Shown: positions 1-6,682, numbered from the stretch's first letter. The stretch is 10,066 nt of DNA from Bacillota bacterium (GCA_023398615.1 JAEWSD010000177.1:1-10066); one strand, 5' to 3'. Notes: a model not told the origin generated them from the letters alone. Numbers and translations: made by a program.

Positions 1-372
1 TCTAAAAATCTTGGTGACCAGGGTTACGATGCCATATCGATTCTCCGCAATTTTTACGGGAACTCAATTTTTATTAATTCAGCCAATGAGGTAGCAGGTG
101 TTCCGTCCTCCTGGCCGGGAGCAAACCTGACGATTGGGTCTTCCGGAGAAAGCGTAAGACAGATGCAGGAGCAACTGAACGCAATTGCAAATGTATATTC
201 GGTTATACCAAGGATTGCCGTAGACGGAAGGTTTGGGGAAGGAACTGCAGAGGCAGTCAGAGCATTCCAGCAGCTGTTCCGTTTGCCGGCGACGGGTATT
301 GTTGATTTCCCGACATGGTACAGGATATCTGAAATATATGTAGCGGTTACCCGGATTGCCGAATTGACCTGA
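1..372 (+). CDS. SpoIID-like protein with C-terminal peptidoglycan-binding domain (3' partial fragment)
   Basis: An open frame runs in from the left edge and stops at TGA 370-372, giving the last 123 residues of a longer protein. The first ~20 residues (SKNLGDQGYDAISILRNFYG) resemble the end of a SpoIID/LytB domain, whose family motif is roughly SQWGA..LA..GY.....IL..YYG. From about residue 44 there is a peptidoglycan_binding_1 repeat: GSSGESVRQMQEQLN, then VDGRFGEGTAEAVRAFQ, then LPATGIVDFPTWYRI. Such proteins act outside the membrane on cell wall or spore peptidoglycan; the exact role (lytic or structural) cannot be told from the fragment. The start and any signal peptide lie outside the window. 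No strong terminator follows; only weak AT-rich hairpins occur around 523-556. The domain call is from motif recognition; membership of a spore programme is inference. Confidence 0.8.
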   Translation, partial: SKNLGDQGYDAISILRNFYGNSIFINSANEVAGVPSSWPGANLTIGSSGESVRQMQEQLNAIANVYSVIPRIAVDGRFGEGTAEAVRAFQQLFRLPATGIVDFPTWYRISEIYVAVTRIAELT

Positions 373-377
373 TGAGT

Positions 378-533
378 ATGAAGAAAAAAACGCCAATTGT
401 TTGGGATACCGCAAGCGGTATCATGGCGGGAAGGGTTGGAAAAGGATTGGTTTCTGCCAACGATAACAGCATCAATGATCGGAACGGATGCTGTCGGAGT
501 CAGGAACCTTTTTCCGGGATTGACACAATATAA
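378..533 (+). CDS. possible 51-residue ORF, unrecognised
   Basis: An ATG at 378, six bases after the previous stop, opens a 51-codon frame beginning MKKKTPIVWDTASG and ending at TAA 531-533. The product would be hydrophilic and glycine/asparagine-rich, with no recognisable domain or membrane segment. There is no purine-rich ribosome binding site ahead of it (the upstream bases are TTGACCTGATGAGT). An 18-bp inverted repeat at 405-422 lies inside it. It may be a short coupled reading frame, but chance or decayed coding sequence is more likely. Confidence 0.15.
   Translation: MKKKTPIVWDTASGIMAGRVGKGLVSANDNSINDRNGCCRSQEPFSGIDTI
405..422. repeat. 18-bp inverted repeat GATACCGC-AA-GCGGTATC
   Basis: Two perfect 8-base arms (405-412 and 415-422) are separated by AA. 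As RNA it would form a 7-bp hairpin with a 4-nt loop. No U-run follows, so it is not a canonical terminator. It could be a dyad operator, an RNA processing site or chance. Confidence 0.4.
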
Positions 534-626
534 ATTCTTATTTTTGTGTAGAATTTTGTCATATTATAAATATCAAAAATTTTGTATAAAAATAAAATTT
601 TTTTGCTTTTTTTAGCCAGAAAGTAC
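534..626. other. AT-rich intergenic stretch, no gene seen
   Basis: This stretch between the spore-type gene and the carAB promoter is very AT-rich and carries two T-runs (598-604 and 607-613). Competing weak hairpins can form just upstream, for example AAATTCT (532-538) with AGAATTT (550-556), and ACACAA (523-528) with TTGTGT (544-549). They may give some transcription termination of the upstream gene. Frames that cross the region (397-615 and 582-812) have no ribosome binding site and no recognisable protein content. Confidence 0.4.
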
Positions 627-655
627 TTGTATTATATGAAAGGATATGATAAAAT
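627..655 (+). promoter_or_regulatory. candidate sigma-A promoter for carAB
   Basis: TTGTAT (627-632), a 17-nt spacer, and TAAAAT (650-655). The -10 is good and the -35 only fair. It is the best-spaced promoter-like pair in the gap and would give a leader of about 220 nt before carA. Predicted by eye only. Confidence 0.45.
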
Positions 656-690
656 CTTTACAATTTGGGAACCTGTAGACATGATATGCG

Positions 691-731
691 AAAGAAGTAT
701 ATCCAATATTTTTTGTGTATACTCTTTTTTT
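691..731 (+). terminator. attenuator-like hairpin with U-run in the carAB leader
   Basis: AGTATA (696-701) pairs with TATACT (718-723). The stem can extend past a bulged C, pairing 691-695 with 725-729, and a T-run (725-731) follows at once. The stem is AU-rich, so it would be a weak or conditional terminator. It lies downstream of the candidate promoter and upstream of carA, as expected for an attenuator. I see no PyrR-binding or T-box consensus, so the controlling signal is unknown. Confidence 0.35.
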
Positions 732-735
732 ACGG

Positions 736-820
736 GTAAATATGACCGGTATTCGGGCTGTGCCGACTGCGCTCGGTGCGAGAGTTTGCCAAGGGCAAAC
801 TCTTTGTTCTGAATATTTAC
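736..820. repeat. compound palindromic element in the carAB leader
   Basis: Outer arms GTAAATAT (736-743) and ATATTTAC (813-820) are exact inverse complements. They enclose a small hairpin CCGA/TCGG (763-766 with 773-776) and a strong 10-bp hairpin AGAGTTTGCC/GGCAAACTCT (781-790 with 794-803, loop AAG). The interior is clearly more GC-rich than the flanks. An alternative pairing, GTATTC (749-754) with GAATAT (811-816), competes with the outer stem. This may be a dispersed REP/MITE-like intergenic repeat or a structured mRNA leader; the sequence alone does not decide. The weak U content after 803 makes it a poor intrinsic terminator. Confidence 0.5.
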
Positions 821-881
821 TGATAAGGTTGCAGGATTTTAAAGGTTGCTGTACATTAGTTGAAAGGGATAGGTGGAAGTT

Positions 882-2021
882 ATGAAAGCTTTTCTAATAC
901 TGGAAGACGGTAATGTTTTCACAGGTAAGAGTATAGGTTCAACCCGGGAAATGATTAGTGAAATCGTATTCAATACCTCTATGACGGGGTATTTGGAGGT
1001 GCTTACTGATCCTTCCTATGCAGGACAGGCTGTTGTAATGACATATCCATTGATCGGTAATTATGGAGTATGCTATGTAGACATGGAATCCAAAAAGCCG
1101 TGGGTAGACGGATATATCGTCAGGGAAACGGCAAGATATCCCAGTAATTTCCGCAGTGAGGACAGTATCGATACCTTCCTTAAAGAGAATGACATACCTG
1201 GTATCAAGGGAATTGACACCAGAGCATTGACCAAGATCTTAAGAGAAAAGGGCACAATGAACGGAATGATTACAACTAATGAGAATTTTGTGCCGGAGGA
1301 TGTTGTGAAACAGCTTAAGGCCCATCATACGGCAAAGGTCGTAGAAAAGGTAACATGTAAAGAAAAGCACAGCTATCTCTCTAAGGATTATGTTGCAAAC
1401 GATGTAGAAGAAGCAAGAAGCGGCCTGAAAATCCATCCTTATCGGAAATCAAATTGCAGGGTGGCGCTGCTGGATTACGGTTCCAAGGATAATATTGCGG
1501 AAAGCCTTTTAAAAAGAGGTTGTGATGTTACCATATATCCCGCACTGACACAGGCGGAAGAAATTATTGCGGACGGGCCGGACGGAATCATGCTTTCCAA
1601 CGGACCGGGAGATCCCAAGGAATGTACGCAGATCATTGAAGAGATTAAAAAATTATACCATACGGATATCCCGATTTTTGCAATCTGCCTCGGACATCAG
1701 CTCATGGCTCTTGCAACGGGCGGTGATACCAGAAAGCTGAAATACGGTCACAGAGGTGCAAATCATCCGGTAAAGGATTTAAAAACCGGCAGGGTATATA
1801 TATCCACGCAAAACCACGGATATGTCGTGGAAGACGGAACGATCGGTGCAAAGGTAGCAGAGACAAGCTTTATCAATGCAAATGACGGAACCGTAGAAGG
1901 GATGCACTATCTTGGAAAAAATATATTTACCGTGCAGTTCCATCCGGAAGCCTGTTCGGGACCGCAGGATACGGAGTTTCTGTTTGACGAGTTTATTCAG
2001 ATGATGGAGGTGTCAAAATAA
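882..2021 (+). CDS. carA: carbamoyl-phosphate synthase small (glutaminase) subunit
   Basis: CarA hydrolyses glutamine and channels ammonia to CarB, for cytoplasmic synthesis of carbamoyl phosphate used in pyrimidine and arginine biosynthesis. From ATG 882 the protein has 379 residues, close to the usual ~360-385. The N-terminal CPSase small-chain domain (about 1-135) starts MKAFLILEDGNVFTG and contains FNTSMTGYLEVLTDPSYAGQ and GIDTRALTKILREKG. The class I glutamine amidotransferase domain (about 190-375) has the SNGPGDP oxyanion strand, the nucleophile Cys269 in FAICLGHQ, and the His354/Glu356 pair in QFHPEA, so it looks catalytically complete. An in-frame GTG at 873 would add three residues, but it sits inside the AGGTGGA ribosome binding site (871-877). 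ATG 882, 5 nt after that site, matches the family start better. The stop overlaps carB by one base (TAATG). Confidence 0.97.
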   Translation: MKAFLILEDGNVFTGKSIGSTREMISEIVFNTSMTGYLEVLTDPSYAGQAVVMTYPLIGNYGVCYVDMESKKPWVDGYIVRETARYPSNFRSEDSIDTFLKENDIPGIKGIDTRALTKILREKGTMNGMITTNENFVPEDVVKQLKAHHTAKVVEKVTCKEKHSYLSKDYVANDVEEARSGLKIHPYRKSNCRVALLDYGSKDNIAESLLKRGCDVTIYPALTQAEEIIADGPDGIMLSNGPGDPKECTQIIEEIKKLYHTDIPIFAICLGHQLMALATGGDTRKLKYGHRGANHPVKDLKTGRVYISTQNHGYVVEDGTIGAKVAETSFINANDGTVEGMHYLGKNIFTVQFHPEACSGPQDTEFLFDEFIQMMEVSK

Positions 2022-5000
2022 TGCCGAAAATGGATGATATCAAAAAGGTTTTAGTAATAGGTTCAGGTCCGATCGTAATCGGACAGGCAGCAGAATTTGA
2101 CTATGCGGGGACCCAGGCATGCCGCTCCTTAAAGGAGGAAGGCATCAGCGTGGTATTGGTTAACTCGAATCCCGCTACCATCATGACGGATAAAGACATT
2201 GCAGATTATGTATATATAGAGCCGCTGACTCCGGATATTGTGAAAAAGATTCTGTTAAAGGAACAGCCGGACAGTGTCCTGCCGACTCTCGGGGGACAGG
2301 CGGCTTTAAATATTGCTATGGAACTGGAAGAATCCGGTTTTCTTCGGGAAAATAATATCAAATTGATCGGTACTACCTCTGAAACCATTAAAAAGGCGGA
2401 AGACCGCCTGGAATTCAAGAACACTATGGAGAAAATCGGCGAGCCGTGTGCTCCAAGCACCGTCGTGACTACGGTTAAGGAAGCGGTTACGTTTGCCGAC
2501 AGCATCGGTTACCCGGTAGTAATCCGTCCTGCTTACACTCTCGGCGGCAGCGGCGGCGGTATCGCCCATTCACAGGAGGAGCTGGTCGAAATCTGTTCTA
2601 ACGGTTTACGTCTGAGCCGTGTAGGCCAATGTCTCATCGAGCGCTGCATTGCAGGCTGGAAGGAAATTGAGTACGAAGTGATGCGTGACCGTCAGGGGAA
2701 CTGTATTACGGTATGTAACATGGAAAACCTGGACCCTGTCGGGGTGCATACCGGAGACAGCATCGTCGTGGCCCCTTCCCAGACTCTTTCCGATAAGGAA
2801 TACCAGATGTTAAGAACCTCCGCACTGAATATTATCACGGAGCTTAACATCACGGGCGGCTGCAATGTTCAATATGCGCTTCATCCGGATACCTTTGAAT
2901 ACTGTGTGATTGAAGTTAATCCAAGGGTAAGCCGTTCTTCCGCCCTTGCCTCCAAGGCGACCGGTTATCCGATTGCAAAGGTTGCCGCAAAGATAGCCCT
3001 GGGCTACAATCTTGACGAAATCCCCAATGCCATCACAGGCAAGACCTATGCCAGCTTTGAACCGGCTCTGGACTATGTAGTGGTAAAGATTCCGAAATGG
3101 CCGTTTGATAAATTCGTCATGGCAAAAAGGACACTCACCACTCAGATGAAGGCTACCGGAGAGGTAATGAGCATCTGTACCAATTTTGAAGGGGCGTTAA
3201 TGAAAGCGTTAAGGTCTCTGGAACAAAATATCTACAGCTTAAGGTACGGAGACTACAGTCGGTTCACGGCTGATGAAATACGTGAGAAATTATACCAGAT
3301 TGACGACAAAAGAATCTTTGTCATTGCGGAAGCTGTCCGAAGAGGTATTTCTTACGATGAAATATATGATATCACAAAGATTGACAGATGGTTTATCGAC
3401 AAAATTGCCATACTGGTTGAAATGGAGCAGGAGCTGCAAGCGAAGGAATTGACAAAAGAGCTGCTGGCGGATGCAAAACGGCTGGAATTCCCGGACCGTG
3501 TGATTGCGGAGCTGTCCGGTAAAGCTCCGGAGGAGATAAAGCGGCTTCGCAAGGCGGAATACGGGATTATACCTGCGTATAAAATGGTAGATACCTGTGC
3601 GGCGGAATTTGAAGCCAGTACACCTTACTATTATTCCTGCTTTGACAGTCAGAATGAAGTAAGTCCGGTGAGGACGAGAAAGAAGGTCATGGTACTTGGT
3701 TCCGGCCCTATCCGGATCGGACAGGGTATCGAGTTTGATTACTGTTCGGTTCACAGTGTCTGGGCATTGGGTAAGAGCGGTTATGAAACAATCATAGTGA
3801 ATAACAATCCGGAAACGGTAAGTACGGACTTTGATATTGCCGATAAGCTCTATTTTGAACCGCTTACCCCCGAGGATGTGGAAAATATCGTGGATCTGGA
3901 GAAGCCTGACGGTGCGGTGGTGCAATTCGGCGGGCAGACGGCTATTAAGCTGACGGAAGCATTGCTTAAGATGGGTGTGCCGATACTTGGTACTTCGGCG
4001 GAGAATGTCGATGCGGCCGAGGATCGGGAGCTCTTTGATGAGATTCTGGAGAAATGCGGTATTCCAAGACCCGCAGGACGAACGGTATTCACCACGGAAG
4101 AAGCAATTAAGGTGGCAAATGAACTTGGCTATCCCGTATTGGTAAGACCGTCCTATGTATTAGGCGGACAGGGAATGCAGATTGCGATTTCCGATGAAGA
4201 TATCAGGGAATTCATGACTATCATTAACCTCAATGTGCAGGAGCATCCCATACTGGTGGATAAATACCTGATGGGCAAAGAGGTGGAGGTGGATGCGGTA
4301 TGCGATGGTGAAGATATCCTGATTCCGGGTATCATGGAACATGTGGAGCGTGCCGGCATCCATTCGGGTGACAGTATCTCCGTATATCCTCCGATGAATG
4401 TATCCGAAAAGCATCAGAAGGTAATCGAGGATTATACCAGAAAGCTGGCGGAGTCACTTCATGTAATCGGGTTAATTAATATTCAGTTTATCATATATGG
4501 GGACGAGGTATATGTAATCGAAGTGAATCCCCGTTCCAGCCGTACCGTACCGTATATCAGTAAGGTAACGGGAATTCCGATCGTGCATCTGGCCACCCGG
4601 GTGATTCTGGGTGCAAAGATCCGTGATCTGGGATATGGCTCCGGATTAGCACCGCTGGCAGATTATATTGCAATTAAGATGCCGGTATTCTCCTTCGAGA
4701 AATTACGAGGGGCCGATATCAGCCTTGGACCGGAGATGAAATCCACCGGTGAATGCCTGGGAATCGGAAAAACCTTTCATGAAGCTTTATATAAGGCTTT
4801 TCTGGGTGCGGGAATCAATCTTCCGAAGCATAAGAAGATCATTATAACGGTTAAGAATGCGGATAAAGAGGAGGCTGTCGGCGTAGGAAGACGTTTCGAA
4901 GCTCTCGGTTATGAAATCTACGCTACCAGAAGTACCGCAAAGGTTTTACAGGATAACGGTGTGAATGCGATTCCAATCAACAAACTGGACAGAGAGGCAC

Positions 5001-5221
5001 CCACGATACTTGATCTGCTCTTAGGCCACGAGATCGACCTGGTAATCGATACTCCTACCCAGGGACGTGATAAGAACAGGGACGGATTCCTGATCCGCCG
5101 TACCGCAATCGAAACCGGTGTGACCTGCCTGACCTCCCTGGACACGGCAAATGCGTTACTGACAAGCCTTGAGAATACCGACAAAGGGAATATTACCCTG
5201 ATAGACGTTGCAAAGATATGA
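2021..5221 (+). CDS. carB: carbamoyl-phosphate synthase large subunit
   Basis: CarB makes carbamoyl phosphate from bicarbonate, two ATP and the ammonia delivered by CarA. The 1066 residues match full-length family members (~1060-1075). The two homologous synthetase halves are both present. The first has KKVLVIGSGPIVIGQAAEFD near residue 8, ATP-grasp glycine loop AYTLGGSGGG (171-180) and EVNPR (298-302). The second has KKVMVLGSGPIRIGQGIEFD near 554, SYVLGGQGM (711-719) and EVNPRSSRT (834-842). An oligomerisation region lies between (about 400-550). A C-terminal MGS-like allosteric domain (about 937-1060) carries ATRSTAKVLQDNGV and DTPTQGRDKNRDGFLIRR, where UMP- or PRPP-type effectors bind in relatives. 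GGAGG just before ATG 2021 serves as ribosome binding site inside the carA end. The last codons overlap the next gene by 4 nt (ATGA), indicating one coupled operon. No broken motif was seen. Confidence 0.98.
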   Translation: MPKMDDIKKVLVIGSGPIVIGQAAEFDYAGTQACRSLKEEGISVVLVNSNPATIMTDKDIADYVYIEPLTPDIVKKILLKEQPDSVLPTLGGQAALNIAMELEESGFLRENNIKLIGTTSETIKKAEDRLEFKNTMEKIGEPCAPSTVVTTVKEAVTFADSIGYPVVIRPAYTLGGSGGGIAHSQEELVEICSNGLRLSRVGQCLIERCIAGWKEIEYEVMRDRQGNCITVCNMENLDPVGVHTGDSIVVAPSQTLSDKEYQMLRTSALNIITELNITGGCNVQYALHPDTFEYCVIEVNPRVSRSSALASKATGYPIAKVAAKIALGYNLDEIPNAITGKTYASFEPALDYVVVKIPKWPFDKFVMAKRTLTTQMKATGEVMSICTNFEGALMKALRSLEQNIYSLRYGDYSRFTADEIREKLYQIDDKRIFVIAEAVRRGISYDEIYDITKIDRWFIDKIAILVEMEQELQAKELTKELLADAKRLEFPDRVIAELSGKAPEEIKRLRKAEYGIIPAYKMVDTCAAEFEASTPYYYSCFDSQNEVSPVRTRKKVMVLGSGPIRIGQGIEFDYCSVHSVWALGKSGYETIIVNNNPETVSTDFDIADKLYFEPLTPEDVENIVDLEKPDGAVVQFGGQTAIKLTEALLKMGVPILGTSAENVDAAEDRELFDEILEKCGIPRPAGRTVFTTEEAIKVANELGYPVLVRPSYVLGGQGMQIAISDEDIREFMTIINLNVQEHPILVDKYLMGKEVEVDAVCDGEDILIPGIMEHVERAGIHSGDSISVYPPMNVSEKHQKVIEDYTRKLAESLHVIGLINIQFIIYGDEVYVIEVNPRSSRTVPYISKVTGIPIVHLATRVILGAKIRDLGYGSGLAPLADYIAIKMPVFSFEKLRGADISLGPEMKSTGECLGIGKTFHEALYKAFLGAGINLPKHKKIIITVKNADKEEAVGVGRRFEALGYEIYATRSTAKVLQDNGVNAIPINKLDREAPTILDLLLGHEIDLVIDTPTQGRDKNRDGFLIRRTAIETGVTCLTSLDTANALLTSLENTDKGNITLIDVAKI

Positions 5222-5700
5222 AGGAGCAGAATAAAGACAATCAAGCCGGGAATACGGTTCAGCCCGCGGAGTATAAAGAAAGTATGCAGAATGAGCTGAA
5301 TACCTTTCTTACACTGTGCCTGCCGGAATCCGGAAGAATCTATGAGCCGCAAGGCAGACACAGTAAGTTGCTGCACATCAGGGAATCCTTTGAAAAATTC
5401 TGGATACTGCAAAAGGATTCCCGCATCATTGGAACCGTTGCGGTGAGCAGGCTGCCCGATGGCAATTGTGAATTGAAATGCCTGTATCTTTATCAGGAAT
5501 ACCAGGGCTTGGGATACGGAAGGAAAATGATAGAGACTGCAATGGATTATGCAAGAAAGCAGGGCTATGAATGGATGTATCTCGACACTATGAGAACCAG
5601 CGAAAGGGCGCTAGGCCTGTATAAAAGGACGGGCTTTACTCAGACAGAACGTTATAACAACAATAAATATGCGGATGTTTTTATGAGATGCCGGTTATAA
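5218..5700 (+). CDS. GNAT-family N-acetyltransferase in the carAB operon
   Basis: A 160-residue protein with a GNAT (Gcn5-related) acetyl-CoA-binding fold. The segment from about residue 61 (FWILQKDSRIIGTVAV) is the family's central strands. Motif A is LYLYQEYQGLGYGRKMIE, with the Q-x-x-G-x-G pyrophosphate loop Q96-G-L-G-Y-G101. The next helix, DYARKQGYEWMYLDT, and ERALGLYKRTGF near 129-140 are motif B-like. The first ~20 residues are polar and unlikely to be structured. The start ATG 5218 overlaps the carB stop (ATGA) and has no good upstream Shine-Dalgarno, so translation probably depends on coupling. Met23 (ATG 5284) is a possible later start. The substrate is unknown; position invites a link with arginine, ornithine or pyrimidine metabolism, but that is inference only. 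It could equally modify a small amine, a ribosomal protein or an antibiotic. Confidence 0.9.
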   Translation: MKEQNKDNQAGNTVQPAEYKESMQNELNTFLTLCLPESGRIYEPQGRHSKLLHIRESFEKFWILQKDSRIIGTVAVSRLPDGNCELKCLYLYQEYQGLGYGRKMIETAMDYARKQGYEWMYLDTMRTSERALGLYKRTGFTQTERYNNNKYADVFMRCRL

Positions 5701-5720
5701 ACGCCGGTTAACGAACAAGC

Positions 5721-5781
5721 AGGCTATTGCAAATATTCATAAATATTATGGGTTTTGCAATAGCCTCCTTTATGTTTTTTT
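5721..5781 (+). terminator. intrinsic terminator of the carAB-GNAT operon
   Basis: AGGCTATTGCAAA (5721-5733) pairs perfectly with TTTGCAATAGCCT (5754-5766), a 13-bp stem. A loop containing a small AATATT repeat separates the arms, and a T-run follows at 5775-5781. The T-run overlaps the stop codon of the convergent thiT gene. On the minus strand the same stem is followed only by GCTTGTTCGTT, so termination of thiT there would be weaker. Confidence 0.85.
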
Positions 5782-6469
5782 ACTCCTGGTTTGCCATTCT
5801 TTGGACTTCCTTAAAGGCGTTCTGGATCGGCGGTATAAACAGGATAATTACGGTTGCAATGGCTTCCGGTACGATATAGGTTGCGTTATAACCAAGCGTA
5901 TAAATCATGGAGTTCATTCCTTCCGGCGCATAGCTTCCAAAGAAAATGTAACCGGATATGACATGGAAGAGGTAGCGTCCAAATACGCCGATGATATAGC
6001 CGTACAGCAGGCCGAATTTGCTGTGCCTTGTATTGCTGCCGCCGAATATACCGGCCAGGCCGAGGCACCCGAAAGCCAGAGGATAGTCCATCAGCAGCTG
6101 CAGCGGGTGGTAGATGTAGGGGTCAATCAGTAATTGAAGAATGCCGTAAGCAAATCCGGTAATTAATCCTATCCTAAGTCCGTACAGGTATCCGACGAAG
6201 CAGATGAAAAACATGCTGAACAGGGTAATGGAGCCGCCGAACGGCAGGTGAACAAACTTGATGAAGGATGTTACAACCGCCAGAGCAATGGCAGATGCGG
6301 AAAAAACGAGCTGTTTCGTTTTTATCTTTCTGCTGCTCTTATTAAAGACCGTGATGGCTGCAAGAAACAAAAGCAGGATTACGACTAAAGCGATATATCC
6401 CCCCGCAGTTAACAGGTATTCCCCTTCCTCCGTTGTTTTGACAAATAGATTAATAAAACCTTGAAACAT
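5780..6469 (-). CDS. thiT: thiamine transporter, ECF-type S-component (ThiT family)
   Basis: An integral membrane thiamine-binding component of an energy-coupling factor transporter; the ATPases and EcfT partner are not in this window. At 229 residues it exceeds the ~180 of the well-studied Lactococcus ThiT because of an N-terminal extension with an extra hydrophobic helix (about 24-42). The core begins near KTKQLVFSASAIALAVVTSFIK in meaning, and carries PFGGSITLFSMFFI (76-89), the DYPLAFGCLGLAG stretch (128-140), and GRYLFHVISGYIFFGSYAPE followed by GYNATYIVPE. From memory, the thiamine-contacting residues of Lactococcus ThiT (Glu84, His125, Tyr146, Asn151) fall by constant spacing on Asp128, His169, Tyr190 and Asn195 here. 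This alignment was made by eye. The ATG lies 7 nt after an AAGGAGG site (6477-6483). The upstream TPP riboswitch independently supports thiamine as substrate and predicts repression by TPP. Confidence 0.93.
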   Translation of the reverse strand: MFQGFINLFVKTTEEGEYLLTAGGYIALVVILLLFLAAITVFNKSSRKIKTKQLVFSASAIALAVVTSFIKFVHLPFGGSITLFSMFFICFVGYLYGLRIGLITGFAYGILQLLIDPYIYHPLQLLMDYPLAFGCLGLAGIFGGSNTRHSKFGLLYGYIIGVFGRYLFHVISGYIFFGSYAPEGMNSMIYTLGYNATYIVPEAIATVIILFIPPIQNAFKEVQRMANQE

Positions 6470-6499
6470 AAAAAAACCTCCTTATGTATGCATAGGAGG
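6470..6499 (-). terminator. riboswitch expression platform: terminator overlapping the thiT Shine-Dalgarno
   Basis: On the minus strand CCTCC (6499-6495) pairs with GGAGG (6481-6477). The stem continues TATG/CATA across a bulged A to a 4-nt loop (6487-6490). Seven T residues (6476-6470) follow and abut the thiT ATG. The hairpin is therefore both an intrinsic terminator and a lid on the ribosome binding site. CCCCT (6501-6497) could alternatively pair with AGGGG (6609-6605) of the aptamer P2 strand, which would serve as antiterminator when TPP is absent. Confidence 0.75.
6477..6483 (-). promoter_or_regulatory. thiT ribosome binding site AAGGAGG
   Basis: A near-perfect Shine-Dalgarno, 7 nt from the ATG. 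It is notable because it doubles as the 3' arm of the riboswitch terminator hairpin, so it is sequestered when that hairpin forms. Confidence 0.85.
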
Positions 6500-6515
6500 G
6501 GCCACTTGCTTGAAT

Positions 6516-6612
6516 GCTTCCTTACGCCGGCATTAACCGGATCAAGTAGTGAGGGTCAGTAACAAAATATTTTCGAAACTATTCTGCACTTCTCAGCCGA
6601 GGCTCCCCTAGC
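6516..6612 (-). ncRNA. TPP riboswitch (thi-box) aptamer
   Basis: Read on the minus strand, the conserved thi-box order is complete: GCTAGGGGAGCC, then GGCTGAGA, then TGACCC, then CTTGATCCGGTTAATGCCGG, then CGTAAGGAAGC. P2 forms from GGGGAGCC with GGCT and ACCC, and P4/P5 from the CCGG pair. A short P1 is GCT (6612-6610) with AGC (6518-6516). An optional P3a-like arm, CAGAATA/TATTTTG, sits between CTGAGA and ACCC. The motif senses thiamine pyrophosphate and here precedes thiT, the expected arrangement in Firmicutes. The aptamer identity is clear from sequence; the switching mechanism is inferred from the adjoining expression platform. Confidence 0.96.
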
Positions 6613-6654
6613 GGATTATTTGTAAAATGTCTGATAACACTTTAACTATCGATA

Positions 6655-6682
6655 AGTATAGCAGTTAACTTTTAAAAGTCAA
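6655..6682 (-). promoter_or_regulatory. sigma-A promoter of the thiT/TPP riboswitch transcript
   Basis: On the minus strand TTGACT (6682-6677), a 16-nt spacer and TATACT (6660-6655). A TG one base ahead of the -10 makes it an extended -10 promoter. Transcription would begin near 6648, about 35 nt before the aptamer. Confidence 0.7.

Noticed and set aside
79..414. 111-codon minus-strand frame opposite the SpoIID-like gene
   Set aside because: The plus frame shows a clear peptidoglycan-binding repeat; the antisense product is low-complexity and unrecognisable.
397..812. Plus-strand frames 397-615 and 582-812 in the carAB upstream gap
   Set aside because: They run through AT-rich promoter and leader DNA, encode runs of Phe/Lys/Tyr, have no ribosome binding site and overlap hairpin elements.
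873..881. GTG 873 as carA start
   Set aside because: It lies within the AGGTGGA ribosome binding site that serves ATG 882, and the CarA family normally starts at MKA.
656..881. PyrR-binding attenuator or T-box leader for carAB
   Set aside because: I found neither a PyrR-type binding-loop consensus nor a T-box GGTGG-type sequence, so naming the leader class would be unsupported.
3290..3925. 211-codon open frame on the minus strand inside carB
   Set aside because: It is fully antisense to conserved carB coding sequence, lacks a ribosome binding site, and its translation has no recognisable domain. Long antisense frames are expected opposite codon-biased genes.
4918..5412. 164-codon minus-strand frame across the carB/GNAT junction
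   Set aside because: It is a shadow of two well-supported overlapping plus-strand genes, with no initiation signal or recognisable protein.
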